Assembly (NCBI GenBank): GCA_964458485.1
Contig: CAYWJA010000031.1
Coordinates: forward strand, 1-19,652
Length of the DNA stretch: 19,652 bases
Source: CAYWJA01 sp964458485
GTDB taxonomy: Bacteria; Patescibacteriota; Gracilibacteria; UM-FILTER-43-11
Direction of reading: 5' to 3'
Shown piece after piece: positions 7,621 through 13,320 of this stretch (position 1 is the first letter of the stretch; each line of letters opens with the position of its first letter). Position numbers and translations under genes: made by a program. The notes beneath the pieces are model-generated. The model searched no databases. It had not been told where the DNA came from and was given only the letters and a program-made list of their open reading frames with translations.

Positions 7621-7794
7621 CGCGAAGGCGGGGATCTGGTTATTATACAATGGTTATATTACTAATATACTAATCATCTTATTTGCGAAACATGCGAATA
7701 ATAAACGCAATAGCGGTAAATATGATAATTAGTCAATTGGTATAATAACAATAATACCCTTACTCAGATCCCCGCCTTCGCGGGGATGACAATG
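7609..7794. repeat. Inverted pair of REP hairpins (REPIN-like)
   Basis: 7609-7639 holds a REP whose core ATCCCCGC-GAAG-GCGGGGAT forms a hairpin; 7765-7794 holds the same sequence in the opposite orientation. The two are nearly identical over about 29 nt. The 125 bp between them is AT-rich with no gene visible. Opposed REP pairs of this kind are known in other bacteria as mobile REPINs moved by a RAYT transposase; no such gene is in this window. Confidence 0.85.
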
Positions 7795-7828
7795 AGTGAT
7801 ACAGTTACATAATTCACGGTCTATATCC

Positions 7829-7857
7829 TTGCTCTAACTCTCAATTTATGCTATTAT
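7829..7857 (+). promoter_or_regulatory. Promoter of the RPHHL protein gene
   Basis: TTGCTC (7829-7834), a 17-bp spacer and TATTAT (7852-7857) fit a sigma-70-type promoter. The expected start is near 7864, inside the longer open frame, which is why the ATG at 7878 is preferred over the one at 7848. Confidence 0.55.
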
Positions 7858-7877
7858 ATGAAGATAAACATAATAAT

Positions 7878-8549
7878 ATGCCTGAATTAGAATCAACAGA
7901 ATCGGATGAATTAATTATAAGACCTCATCATCTTGAGGGAGCTTTGCATGGACTAATTGCTGCAGTTCATGGTCCTCAGGCTGCCGGCGTGGATACACAA
8001 ATGGAACCAGAGGTTGCTATTGCAATGACTTTTGATGCCGAAGATTATATTTTAGACTCAACACCACCCGAGGTAAAGCAAAAAATAGAAGAACATTATA
8101 ATGGAAATCAGGATTTTCAAAAAATTGTCACTTTTTTAAAAGAACAACAGATAAAAAATCCAGATGCACCATCTGTTATTCCTCATGGGGAGGGATATCG
8201 TACCCTTAAAAAAGCTTATGATGCAGATCCTATGGGGGCAACAGTAAAATTCAAAAATATTTACGATATTTTTTGTAAAGACTGTGCATCACACGTAAGT
8301 AGAACAGGAAGGCCTTGCATGGCTCAATTTATTAAATCATCTGATGGCGCACTAGATATGGATGATGCGGTAATCGAAGCACATCCGTGGGAATATGATA
8401 AACCTTACAATGTAGGAGAAGTATTAAAATGGCTTATTAGTGAATCAACAAGACGTAGAGTTACAATGCTATGCGCTGATCAATATACCAATGCTCAAGA
8501 ATGGTCTGAATGGGAAAGAGATAATATGAGATCTAAGCTTAGTATTTAA
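7878..8549 (+). CDS. Uncharacterised protein with RPHHL motif and Cys cluster (DUF1284-like?)
   Basis: Not recognised with confidence. From the ATG at 7878 it has 223 residues; an ATG at 7848 would add ten but lies within the predicted promoter. It is acidic, with no signal peptide or membrane segment, so probably cytosolic. Near the N-terminus is LIIRPHHLEGALHGLI. The C-terminal half has IFCKDCASHVSRTGRPC, a C-x2-C...C cluster, then an acidic DMDDAVIEAHPWEYDK stretch, YNVGEVLKWL, and a later lone Cys (MLCADQY). The order RPHHL, then D/F-x-C-x2-C...C, then D and a tyrosine-containing helix, recalls DUF1284 proteins, but their HHLLC Cys is absent here (HHLEG). The motifs suggest metal binding; no reaction can be named. 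It converges on pilC, the two stop codons overlapping by 4 bp. Confidence 0.75.
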   Translation: MPELESTESDELIIRPHHLEGALHGLIAAVHGPQAAGVDTQMEPEVAIAMTFDAEDYILDSTPPEVKQKIEEHYNGNQDFQKIVTFLKEQQIKNPDAPSVIPHGEGYRTLKKAYDADPMGATVKFKNIYDIFCKDCASHVSRTGRPCMAQFIKSSDGALDMDDAVIEAHPWEYDKPYNVGEVLKWLISESTRRRVTMLCADQYTNAQEWSEWERDNMRSKLSI

Positions 8550-10138
8550 CTAATAGTAGTCCCTATATAAAAGAATGGCATCATAACCGCTAACAAAATA
8601 GATCCAACGAGTAGGGCCACGATAAAAATCATTATAGGCTCAAGCATGGCGGAAATATTTTTTAGAGTATAATCGATACTCTTATGGTAATTCTCTTTAA
8701 TTTTCATCATCATTTTATCTATTGTACCTGTAAGCTCACCAATATGTACCATTTGCGCAACCTGAATTGGGAATAATTTATTCTTTTTAAATTTTTGTGC
8801 TTTCAAATCTTCAAGTCCCATCATTTCACTAATATTTTTACCTATAATAATCCCCTTCCTTATTTCATTTAACGCACGCTGATAATGAAGGTTGCCCATT
8901 GTTTTTTCTGTAATCTCAAATGCTTCACTAATTAAAACTCCACTTTGCAAAAGCATCCCTAAATTAGCTGAAAAAACCATTAAATTTTTACTTTTATTTA
9001 TACCACCAAAAACAGGAATTATACTCACAAATTTTTCCCATAAAAGCTGTCCTATTTTAGTATACGAAACAAATAAATAAATAAGAAGAACTGTGCCAAA
9101 TATAGATCCCAATACAATGGGATAATTAGTTGATATATAATCACTCATATCAATCACTGCCTGGGTTATAGCGGGGAGTTTTGCATTAGACTGCTTATAC
9201 ATTCCGGCAACTTTAGGTATTACAAAAATCATCATGCCAACGACCATGCCGACTGCCAAAACAAGTAGTACAACTGGGTAAAACATAGCGCCTTTTATCT
9301 TGCGCATAAAATCCTGATGGCCCTCCAGCTCTTCTGCAATTTGCGCCAATACTTTCTGTAAATTTCCACTCTTTTCACCAGCCTCTATTAATGAAGCTTG
9401 CATAGATGGAAAAATTTTAGGAAAGAGATACATTGTCTCAGCCAGGCTCATACCACTGTTAATGTGGTGGATCATCTCATCATATAATTTCTTTACACTC
9501 TTGCTTTCAGATTGAGCTTGTACAACTAATAATGAATCGATTAACGTCATTCCGGATTCAATCAAAGTAGCCATTTCATCATAAAAAAGTAAAAGTTCTC
9601 TGTTTGAAAGGCGTAAAAATCTAAGTGCAAATGGAAGTTTTTCTAAAGGTTTTACTTTTTCCTTTTCCTTAAATAATCCTTTTTGCGGTTGATCGGATTT
9701 TTGTTCGGCTGGCTGATCCGCTGGTTGTTCTGTTGGCGGTATATTTTTATCAACCTGTTTATCATCGGGACGCACATGTGCGTCCCCTACAGCATCACCT
9801 GACGCTTCTGCTGTATCCTGATCAACAGGTACACCATTTACCATCTCGACGACAGGTTTAAAATGGCCGATGGTTGTGTTGGTTTCTTGGTCTGTTGGTG
9901 TAATATCTTTTTGTCCGTTATTCTGATTGTCAGATAATGTGGTTGTATCTGTTAATTGGTTGCTTGGTTTGTTTTTTACATCATCATTCTGGGGACGGAC
10001 ATGTCCGTCCCCTACATTGATTTCATTAACATCATCAATGTCGGGTTTTTTTCGTTTAAATAATTTACCAAAAAACAGCGACGTATCAGTCCAAAAATCT
10101 GAAAATTTATCTTTGATTGTACTTTCTGAATTTGACAT
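8546..10138 (-). CDS. pilC: Type IV pilus / type II secretion inner-membrane platform protein PilC
   Basis: 530 residues. PilC/GspF is the polytopic inner-membrane platform that couples the assembly ATPase to pilin insertion or extraction. Two T2SSF domains (about 180-305 and 385-510) share the F-x-x-x-L/M...L-x-SGM/V pattern (DEMATLIESGMTLIDSL; ANLGMLLQSGVLISEAF) and the G-E-x-(S/T)G motif (GEKSGNL; GELTGTI). Membrane helices are at about 283-307, 340-362 and 500-525. The first 165 residues are an added low-complexity tail rich in Asp, Gln, Pro and Thr, with no membrane segment and probably cytoplasmic. Within it VGDGHVRP (42-49) and VGDAHVRP (117-124) are encoded by two REP palindromes. The ATG is 3 bp after the prepilin stop. 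The PilC call is firm; pilus versus pseudopilus cannot be decided. Confidence 0.93.
   Translation of the reverse strand: MSNSESTIKDKFSDFWTDTSLFFGKLFKRKKPDIDDVNEINVGDGHVRPQNDDVKNKPSNQLTDTTTLSDNQNNGQKDITPTDQETNTTIGHFKPVVEMVNGVPVDQDTAEASGDAVGDAHVRPDDKQVDKNIPPTEQPADQPAEQKSDQPQKGLFKEKEKVKPLEKLPFALRFLRLSNRELLLFYDEMATLIESGMTLIDSLLVVQAQSESKSVKKLYDEMIHHINSGMSLAETMYLFPKIFPSMQASLIEAGEKSGNLQKVLAQIAEELEGHQDFMRKIKGAMFYPVVLLVLAVGMVVGMMIFVIPKVAGMYKQSNAKLPAITQAVIDMSDYISTNYPIVLGSIFGTVLLIYLFVSYTKIGQLLWEKFVSIIPVFGGINKSKNLMVFSANLGMLLQSGVLISEAFEITEKTMGNLHYQRALNEIRKGIIIGKNISEMMGLEDLKAQKFKKNKLFPIQVAQMVHIGELTGTIDKMMMKIKENYHKSIDYTLKNISAMLEPIMIFIVALLVGSILLAVMMPFFYIGTTIS
9767..9786. repeat. REP palindrome inside pilC, copy 1
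   Basis: A perfect 20-nt palindrome with half-site GGGACGCACA, followed by CTAC, in the region coding for the N-terminal low-complexity tail. On the minus strand it reads in frame as VGDAHVRP. Confidence 0.9.
9991..10012. repeat. REP palindrome inside pilC, copy 2
   Basis: A perfect 22-nt palindrome with half-site GGGGACGGACA, followed by TAC; same design and same reading frame as copy 1, translated as VGDGHVRP. The sequence GTAGGGGACGGACATGTCC is a REP type met in unrelated bacteria, normally between genes. Confidence 0.9.
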
Positions 10139-10141
10139 AAA

Positions 10142-10840
10142 TTATTTTAATATAAACGATTCACCTTCACCTTCTTGCCCTACACCTTTTACTTTAATTT
10201 CAACTTTTTCATTAATGGCTTCCGTTCCATTAGGCTTATAAATATATTTTTTGCCATATGGAGCCCGAATTTCAATCTTAGATTTAGCTCCATCTTTAAT
10301 TTCAACTAAATTGGAACTACCTCTTTTGATATTGAAATGTACGAAGCGGATTATGTTGGAATATTTTCCTGAATTTATCAGCTGATATGCATTTTCAATC
10401 TCTTTTGAATCCACGAAATTAATACATTCTGAATTCTTACCACTTTCTACGCTCTCAATTCCCAAACTTGCTCCGTCTTTATCTTTTTTTGTTAGATTTG
10501 CATCTTCGTGTGTATCATATTGCATCTGATAACCGGCCTTAGGACTAGTGCATTCTGTTTCTAAAAATTTCAGACTCAATGTTGCACCATCGATCTCCTC
10601 ATCAATCACCATAAAATCTTCTAAAAAATGAATTGTTGAGCTGGTAAAATCTCCTCTTAAAATCTTTAATTCTTCCTGTTTTATGGTGTCTTGCAATAAG
10701 CTTGAAACCTCTTTAACTCTTAACGTATCTCCTAAATATCCAAAACCAACGTAAGAAGAAACAGAAAGTATTGATATGATGGTTACTACTACGAGTAGTT
10801 CGACTAGTGAAATGCCTTTTTTGTTATTTTTTTGATTCAT
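10142..10840 (-). CDS. Type IV prepilin-like protein
   Basis: 232 residues from the ATG at 10840. MNQKNNKKG|ISLVELLVVVTIISIL is a class III signal: a short basic leader, cleavage after G9, E14 at position +5 of the mature protein, then the hydrophobic N-terminal helix. The C-terminal part is a large polar domain with two Cys (TECTS and SECIN) about 46 residues apart that could form a disulfide. The frame is open upstream to 10936, but the extra 32 residues are translation of the repeat element at 10850-10990 and would bury the prepilin leader, so they are rejected. It sits between the assembly ATPase and PilC, 3 bp before pilC. Major or minor pilin cannot be told; there is only one in the window. 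Confidence 0.88.
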   Translation of the reverse strand: MNQKNNKKGISLVELLVVVTIISILSVSSYVGFGYLGDTLRVKEVSSLLQDTIKQEELKILRGDFTSSTIHFLEDFMVIDEEIDGATLSLKFLETECTSPKAGYQMQYDTHEDANLTKKDKDGASLGIESVESGKNSECINFVDSKEIENAYQLINSGKYSNIIRFVHFNIKRGSSNLVEIKDGAKSKIEIRAPYGKKYIYKPNGTEAINEKVEIKVKGVGQEGEGESFILK

Positions 10841-10849
10841 ATTGATTCC

Positions 10850-10990
10850 AAATTGTGACCTATTCGCTACGCTCATGTAACCAAATTGTGACCTACTCGC
10901 TTCACTCGTGTGACCTAATTGTTTTAAATAATTCATTAGTAACTATTGGGTCACGCGAACGTAGTGAGCTGGTCACGCGAAGCTGGTCAC
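10850..10990. repeat. GTGACC/GGTCAC repeat hairpin between pilB and the prepilin gene
   Basis: Three GTGACC sites (10855, 10888, 10910) face three GGTCAC sites (10949, 10971, 10985) in inverted orientation; between them recur TTCGC/GCGAA and CTCA/TGAG blocks. The first two sites head a 33-nt tandem unit containing CCAAATTGTGACCTA. The element fills the pilB-prepilin gap and ends about 10 bp before the prepilin ATG at 10840. Confidence 0.8.
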
Positions 10991-11001
10991 TACTAGATAA
11001 T

Positions 11002-12225
11002 TTAAGCCATCACCTGTATCGCTTCCTCAATTGTAATATCACCAGTTACTGCTTTATAAAGAGCATCTTTTCTAAGAAGCACCATACCTTCTTCAACAGA
11101 TTTATCTTCAATATCTTGATAGGAAGCATCTTTAACGATAAGTTCTTCTATCGCTGGTGACATTTCAAGAACCTCAAACAAGCCAATACGGCCTTTATAG
11201 CCGGTGTTATTGCACTTATCACATCCTTTGGCTCTATAAAAGAAGTCGTTTGTTGAATCCAGTCCAATTTCTCTTTTTAAAAGCTCTTTATATTTTTCCG
11301 GAACCGGATATTTCTCTCTACAATAATTACAAACCTTTTTTACAAGACGTTGAGAGATAATAATTCTTACGGCTGCTGATATTAGAAAGCGGTCAATTTC
11401 CATATTTAAAAGTCTTTGAATTGTACCCACAGCGGTATTGGTATGAAGAGTGGAGAAAACCAAATGCCCGGTAAGAGCTGCCTCAATGGAAAGCGATGCT
11501 GTTTTCTGGTCACGAATTTCTCCAACCATAATAATATCCGGATCCTGACGAACGAGGGTTCTCAGACCATCTGAAAAATCAAAACCAATATCCGGATTAA
11601 CCTGAGTTTGTGTAACATGAGGGATTCTATATTCAATAGGGTCTTCCAGCGTTGAAATATTATAAGCAGTAGCATCAAAGTCTGAAATCATAGAAAAAAG
11701 CGAAGTTGATTTACCACTACCCGTAGGACCTACTGTAAGTATCATGCCAAAAGTAGACTTTAAGTTCTTCTCTACCTTTAGAAGGATTGTAGGAAGCATC
11801 CCAAGATCCCTTAATTTTACAAGTGTTGGATTTTTTTCAAGTAAACGAATTACAACCTTCTCTCCATAATTTGTCGGCAAAATTGAAACACGCAGATCTA
11901 CCTCTTTATCTTCCATTGCAAAACTGCTCTTACCATCTTGAGGCAAACGATGTTCATCGATTTTAAGTCCGGAAATAATTTTAATACGAGCAATAATCGG
12001 ATGATGATAAGCCTTCTCATACTCTTTATGTAAAATCATCTGACCATCAATTCTGTAATAAACTAAAAATTTATCCTCTAATGGCTTAAAATGAACATCA
12101 CTTGCATGCTGATTAAGAGCCTCTGAAAAAATTTCATCTACCAAACCAGGCACCTGATTTTCATCAAATGCAGTATTTGCAGTATCTGTTTCCGCCTCTT
12201 TTTTTAGGGTATCGAGTAGGGCCAT
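11002..12225 (-). CDS. pilB: PilB/GspE-family assembly ATPase
   Basis: 407 residues. A hexameric cytoplasmic ATPase that powers pilus or pseudopilus assembly through PilC. It has the N2 domain signature (ASDVHFKP...YRIDG), Walker A GPTGSGKST (166-174), the Asp box (STLEDPIEY), Walker B DPDIIMVGEIRD (228-239), the His box STLHTN (258-263) and a zinc tetracysteine C299-x2-C302...C335-x2-C338, which marks PilB/GspE rather than the retraction ATPase PilT. It lacks the N-terminal N1/MshEN domain usual in PilB (typically about 550 residues), starting directly at the region before N2. The start at 12225 is supported by the promoter at 12353-12381 and the repeat leader between. First gene of pilB-pilin-pilC. 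Confidence 0.94.
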   Translation of the reverse strand: MALLDTLKKEAETDTANTAFDENQVPGLVDEIFSEALNQHASDVHFKPLEDKFLVYYRIDGQMILHKEYEKAYHHPIIARIKIISGLKIDEHRLPQDGKSSFAMEDKEVDLRVSILPTNYGEKVVIRLLEKNPTLVKLRDLGMLPTILLKVEKNLKSTFGMILTVGPTGSGKSTSLFSMISDFDATAYNISTLEDPIEYRIPHVTQTQVNPDIGFDFSDGLRTLVRQDPDIIMVGEIRDQKTASLSIEAALTGHLVFSTLHTNTAVGTIQRLLNMEIDRFLISAAVRIIISQRLVKKVCNYCREKYPVPEKYKELLKREIGLDSTNDFFYRAKGCDKCNNTGYKGRIGLFEVLEMSPAIEELIVKDASYQDIEDKSVEEGMVLLRKDALYKAVTGDITIEEAIQVMA

Positions 12226-12230
12226 TTTTT

Positions 12231-12337
12231 CCGATTGGTGATCCGATTGGTGATCCGATTGGTGATCCGATTGGGGCTAAAACAGATAAACCCCTATTGG
12301 ATCTCCCATTGGATCCACCCATTGGATCCCCTATTGG
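12231..12337. repeat. 12-nt tandem-repeat hairpin element, copy B
   Basis: Three and a half copies of GATTGGTGATCC (12233-12274), a 16-nt spacer (12275-12290) and a 47-nt degenerate complementary arm (12291-12337). It matches copy A at 1471-1594 in unit, order and arm sequence, but has fewer tandem units and a diverged spacer. It ends 6 bp before the pilB start and begins about 9 bp after the predicted transcription start, so it forms nearly the whole pilB leader. Confidence 0.88.
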
Positions 12338-12352
12338 TTATATTATCCTATT

Positions 12353-12381
12353 ATTATACCAAAAATCCCCTCTGAAAGCAA
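12353..12381 (-). promoter_or_regulatory. Promoter of the pilB-pilin-pilC operon
   Basis: Read on the minus strand: TTGCTT (12376-12381), a 17-bp spacer and a consensus TATAAT (12353-12358). The predicted start is near 12346, immediately before repeat element B. A CCCCT/AGGGG inverted repeat overlaps the spacer and could be an operator or chance. Confidence 0.75.
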
Positions 12382-12435
12382 GGGGGAAGCACTAATTTCT
12401 TGCATTTTATCAATTCTTACAATAAACTTTCTTGC

Positions 12436-12523
12436 GGAGAGTTGGCAGAGTGGTCGAATGCGGCGGTCTTGAAAACCGTTGGGCCGCAAGGTCCCGAGGG
12501 TTCGAATCCCTCACTCTCCGCCA
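12436..12523 (+). tRNA. tRNA-Ser (anticodon UGA)
   Basis: Complete class II cloverleaf: acceptor GGAGAGT/ACTCTCC (12436-12442 and 12513-12519), anticodon stem GCGGT/ACCGT around loop CTTGAAA with TGA at 12470-12472, a long variable arm GGGCC-GCAA-GGTCC, T arm GAGGG-TTCGAAT-CCCTC, discriminator G and an encoded CCA. The long variable arm and UGA anticodon identify serine, reading UCN codons, mainly UCA. Its last 18 nt plus TGA recur at 12820-12840. Confidence 0.97.
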
Positions 12524-12526
12524 TGA
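12506..12526 (+). repeat. 21-nt direct repeat, copy 1 (tRNA-Ser 3' end)
   Basis: ATCCCTCACTCTCCGCCATG plus A: the 3' strand of the T stem, the acceptor strand, CCA and three following bases. It is repeated exactly at 12820-12840. A copy of a tRNA 3' end downstream of the gene is the usual footprint of tyrosine-recombinase integration. Confidence 0.85.
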
Positions 12527-12540
12527 AATAATTAATTAGA

Positions 12541-12819
12541 TTACTACCATTGTACTGTGGATGAGAACCCACTGACACAATTTTGATATACCCTTTAAGC
12601 TGAGAGTTCGCCGCGAAAAAGGAGGCTGGCAAATGTAATGAGCCAAGGCGACTATTTGTATAAATAGCGAGTAATGCGATCCGAAGTGAAATCGCCGTAA
12701 GGCATGTAACGGAGGATAAAATTATAAAAATTTGCGAAGAAAATTATTTATAATTTTAAGCATTACCCTATTGAAGCTCGACCGCGCAGACAAGTGAAAT
12801 GAGACGAGCAGGTGAGAAT
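12541..12819. ncRNA. Structured non-coding island between the tRNA-Ser repeats
   Basis: No believable gene is present here. The stretch 12600-12715 is richer in G and C than the surrounding spacers and is full of possible stems: CTATTT/AAATAG (12652-12667), GCGAT/ATCGC (12676-12695), GGCGA/TCGCC enclosing both, GTAATGC (12671) with GCATTAC (12760), an 11-bp AAAATTATAAA/TTTATAATTTT hairpin (12717-12756) and GCTCG/CGAGC (12776-12809). This suggests a folded RNA or the remains of a small element. It did not match the RNA families I could test by eye (RNase P, SRP, tmRNA, T-box, group I or II introns). Strand and limits are uncertain. Confidence 0.3.
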
Positions 12820-12840
12820 ATCCCTCACTCTCCGCCATGA
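12820..12840 (+). repeat. 21-nt direct repeat, copy 2
   Basis: Exact copy of 12506-12526, 314 bp downstream. The flanks differ (preceding base T rather than A; following TGAAC rather than AATAA), so the match ends sharply. Just upstream GTGAG/CTCAC gives a T-arm-like hairpin with a 7-nt loop, but no full tRNA can be drawn. Confidence 0.85.
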
Positions 12841-12900
12841 TGAACTAAATGCTAAATCTAAATTGAAAAATGAAAATTTGAAGTATAGCCGAATTTTCCC

Positions 12901-12929
12901 TTGACTTTTTTAAAGTTATGCTTTAACAT
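12901..12929 (+). promoter_or_regulatory. Promoter of the TrpR-like regulator gene
   Basis: TTGACT (12901-12906), a 17-bp spacer and TAACAT (12924-12929). The -10 box lies inside the palindrome at 12918-12939. Predicted transcription start is about 12936, giving a leader of some 15 nt. Confidence 0.65.
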
Positions 12930-12939
12930 GTTAAAGCAT
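12918..12939. promoter_or_regulatory. Perfect palindromic operator over the -10 box
   Basis: A 22-nt perfect palindrome with half-site ATGCTTTAACA. A further TTAAAG lies on each side (12910-12915 and 12940-12944, the latter with T before), so the half-site is partly repeated. Covering the -10 box is the classical position of a repressor site. Autoregulation by the adjacent TrpR-family protein is inferred. Confidence 0.7.
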
Positions 12940-12951
12940 TAAAGCAAATCA

Positions 12952-13236
12952 ATGATTGAAAGAGATTTACAAACCAAAGAGGCGAAAGAGCTGTATCTTG
13001 CTATAAGCAAGCTTAAAGATGCAGATGAGTGTGAAAAATTTATGCGCGATTTGTGCACTTTTCCCGAACTCGAAGCAATGATAGAACGATTTCAAGTGGC
13101 AAAAAGAGTAAAAAACGGAGAAACATATAGAGCCATAACCGCTAAAACAGGTGTAAGTTCCGCGACTGTAACCCGAGTTGCCCACTGGTTACATCATGGA
13201 ACCGGCGGATATAATTTAATACTTGATCAAATGTAA
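12952..13236 (+). CDS. TrpR/YerC-family transcriptional regulator, candidate HisR
   Basis: 94 residues, the length of the YerC/YecD TrpR-related family. Helical throughout; the DNA-binding helix-turn-helix is at about 57-82 (TYRAITAKTGVSSATVTRVAHWL), preceded by LCTFPELEAMIERFQVAKRV, the conserved dimer and ligand-side helices. It lacks any extra domain. Comparative-genomic work in Gram-positive bacteria has proposed TrpR-family YerC-like proteins as histidine-responsive regulators (HisR). Here it is 84 bp upstream of hisS and a his biosynthetic cluster, and its own promoter carries a perfect palindrome, so a histidine-sensing repressor is the best inference. The 3' end takes part in a long stem-loop followed by a terminator, separating it from hisS. 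No Shine-Dalgarno is seen. Confidence 0.88.
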   Translation: MIERDLQTKEAKELYLAISKLKDADECEKFMRDLCTFPELEAMIERFQVAKRVKNGETYRAITAKTGVSSATVTRVAHWLHHGTGGYNLILDQM

Positions 13237-13264
13237 AAAGTATTAGTATTGAATTATATCCGCC
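13204..13264 (+). promoter_or_regulatory. Long stem-loop over the 3' end of the regulator gene
   Basis: GGCGGATATAATT (13204-13216) pairs perfectly with 13252-13264, and TAATACTT (13217-13224) with AAGTATTA (13238-13245): 21 bp with a 6-nt bulge and a 13-nt loop. It includes the last ten or so codons and the stop, and abuts the terminator stem at 13265. It may protect the mRNA 3' end or help decide read-through into hisS. Confidence 0.6.
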
Positions 13265-13289
13265 ATCCCGCAAACAAGCGGGATTTTTT
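13265..13289 (+). terminator. Rho-independent terminator between regulator and hisS
   Basis: ATCCCGC-AAACAA-GCGGGAT followed by a T run (13284-13289). This is a textbook intrinsic terminator and would uncouple the regulator from the his cluster unless there is read-through. The stem core also resembles the REP palindromes of this window. Confidence 0.8.
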
Positions 13290-13320
13290 AAATTCTATTT
13301 TTATAAATTAACCACTTATC

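Noticed and set aside
7420..7732. Plus-strand frames over the REP region
   Set aside because: They translate the 20-nt tandem repeat and REP and start inside the methyltransferase gene.
8546..8549. Overlapping stop codons as a special feature
   Set aside because: Convergent genes sharing TTAA is common in compact genomes, and no terminator or other signal is visible.
10841..10936. N-terminal extension of the prepilin
   Set aside because: It would put 32 residues before the short basic leader needed by prepilin peptidase and is translated repeat.
12417..12632. 71-residue minus-strand frame over the tRNA
   Set aside because: It is the antisense of tRNA-Ser (the EGFEPSGP... pattern is a well-known tRNA shadow) and has no other support.
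12541..12840. Group I intron or split tRNA-Ser
   Set aside because: The tRNA is complete and uninterrupted; no P7-type pairing or second 5' exon could be found.
12541..13320. T-box leader for hisS
   Set aside because: No AGTA box, no TGGNACCGCG motif in the right place, and a terminated regulator gene intervenes. The GACCGCG near 12780 is isolated.
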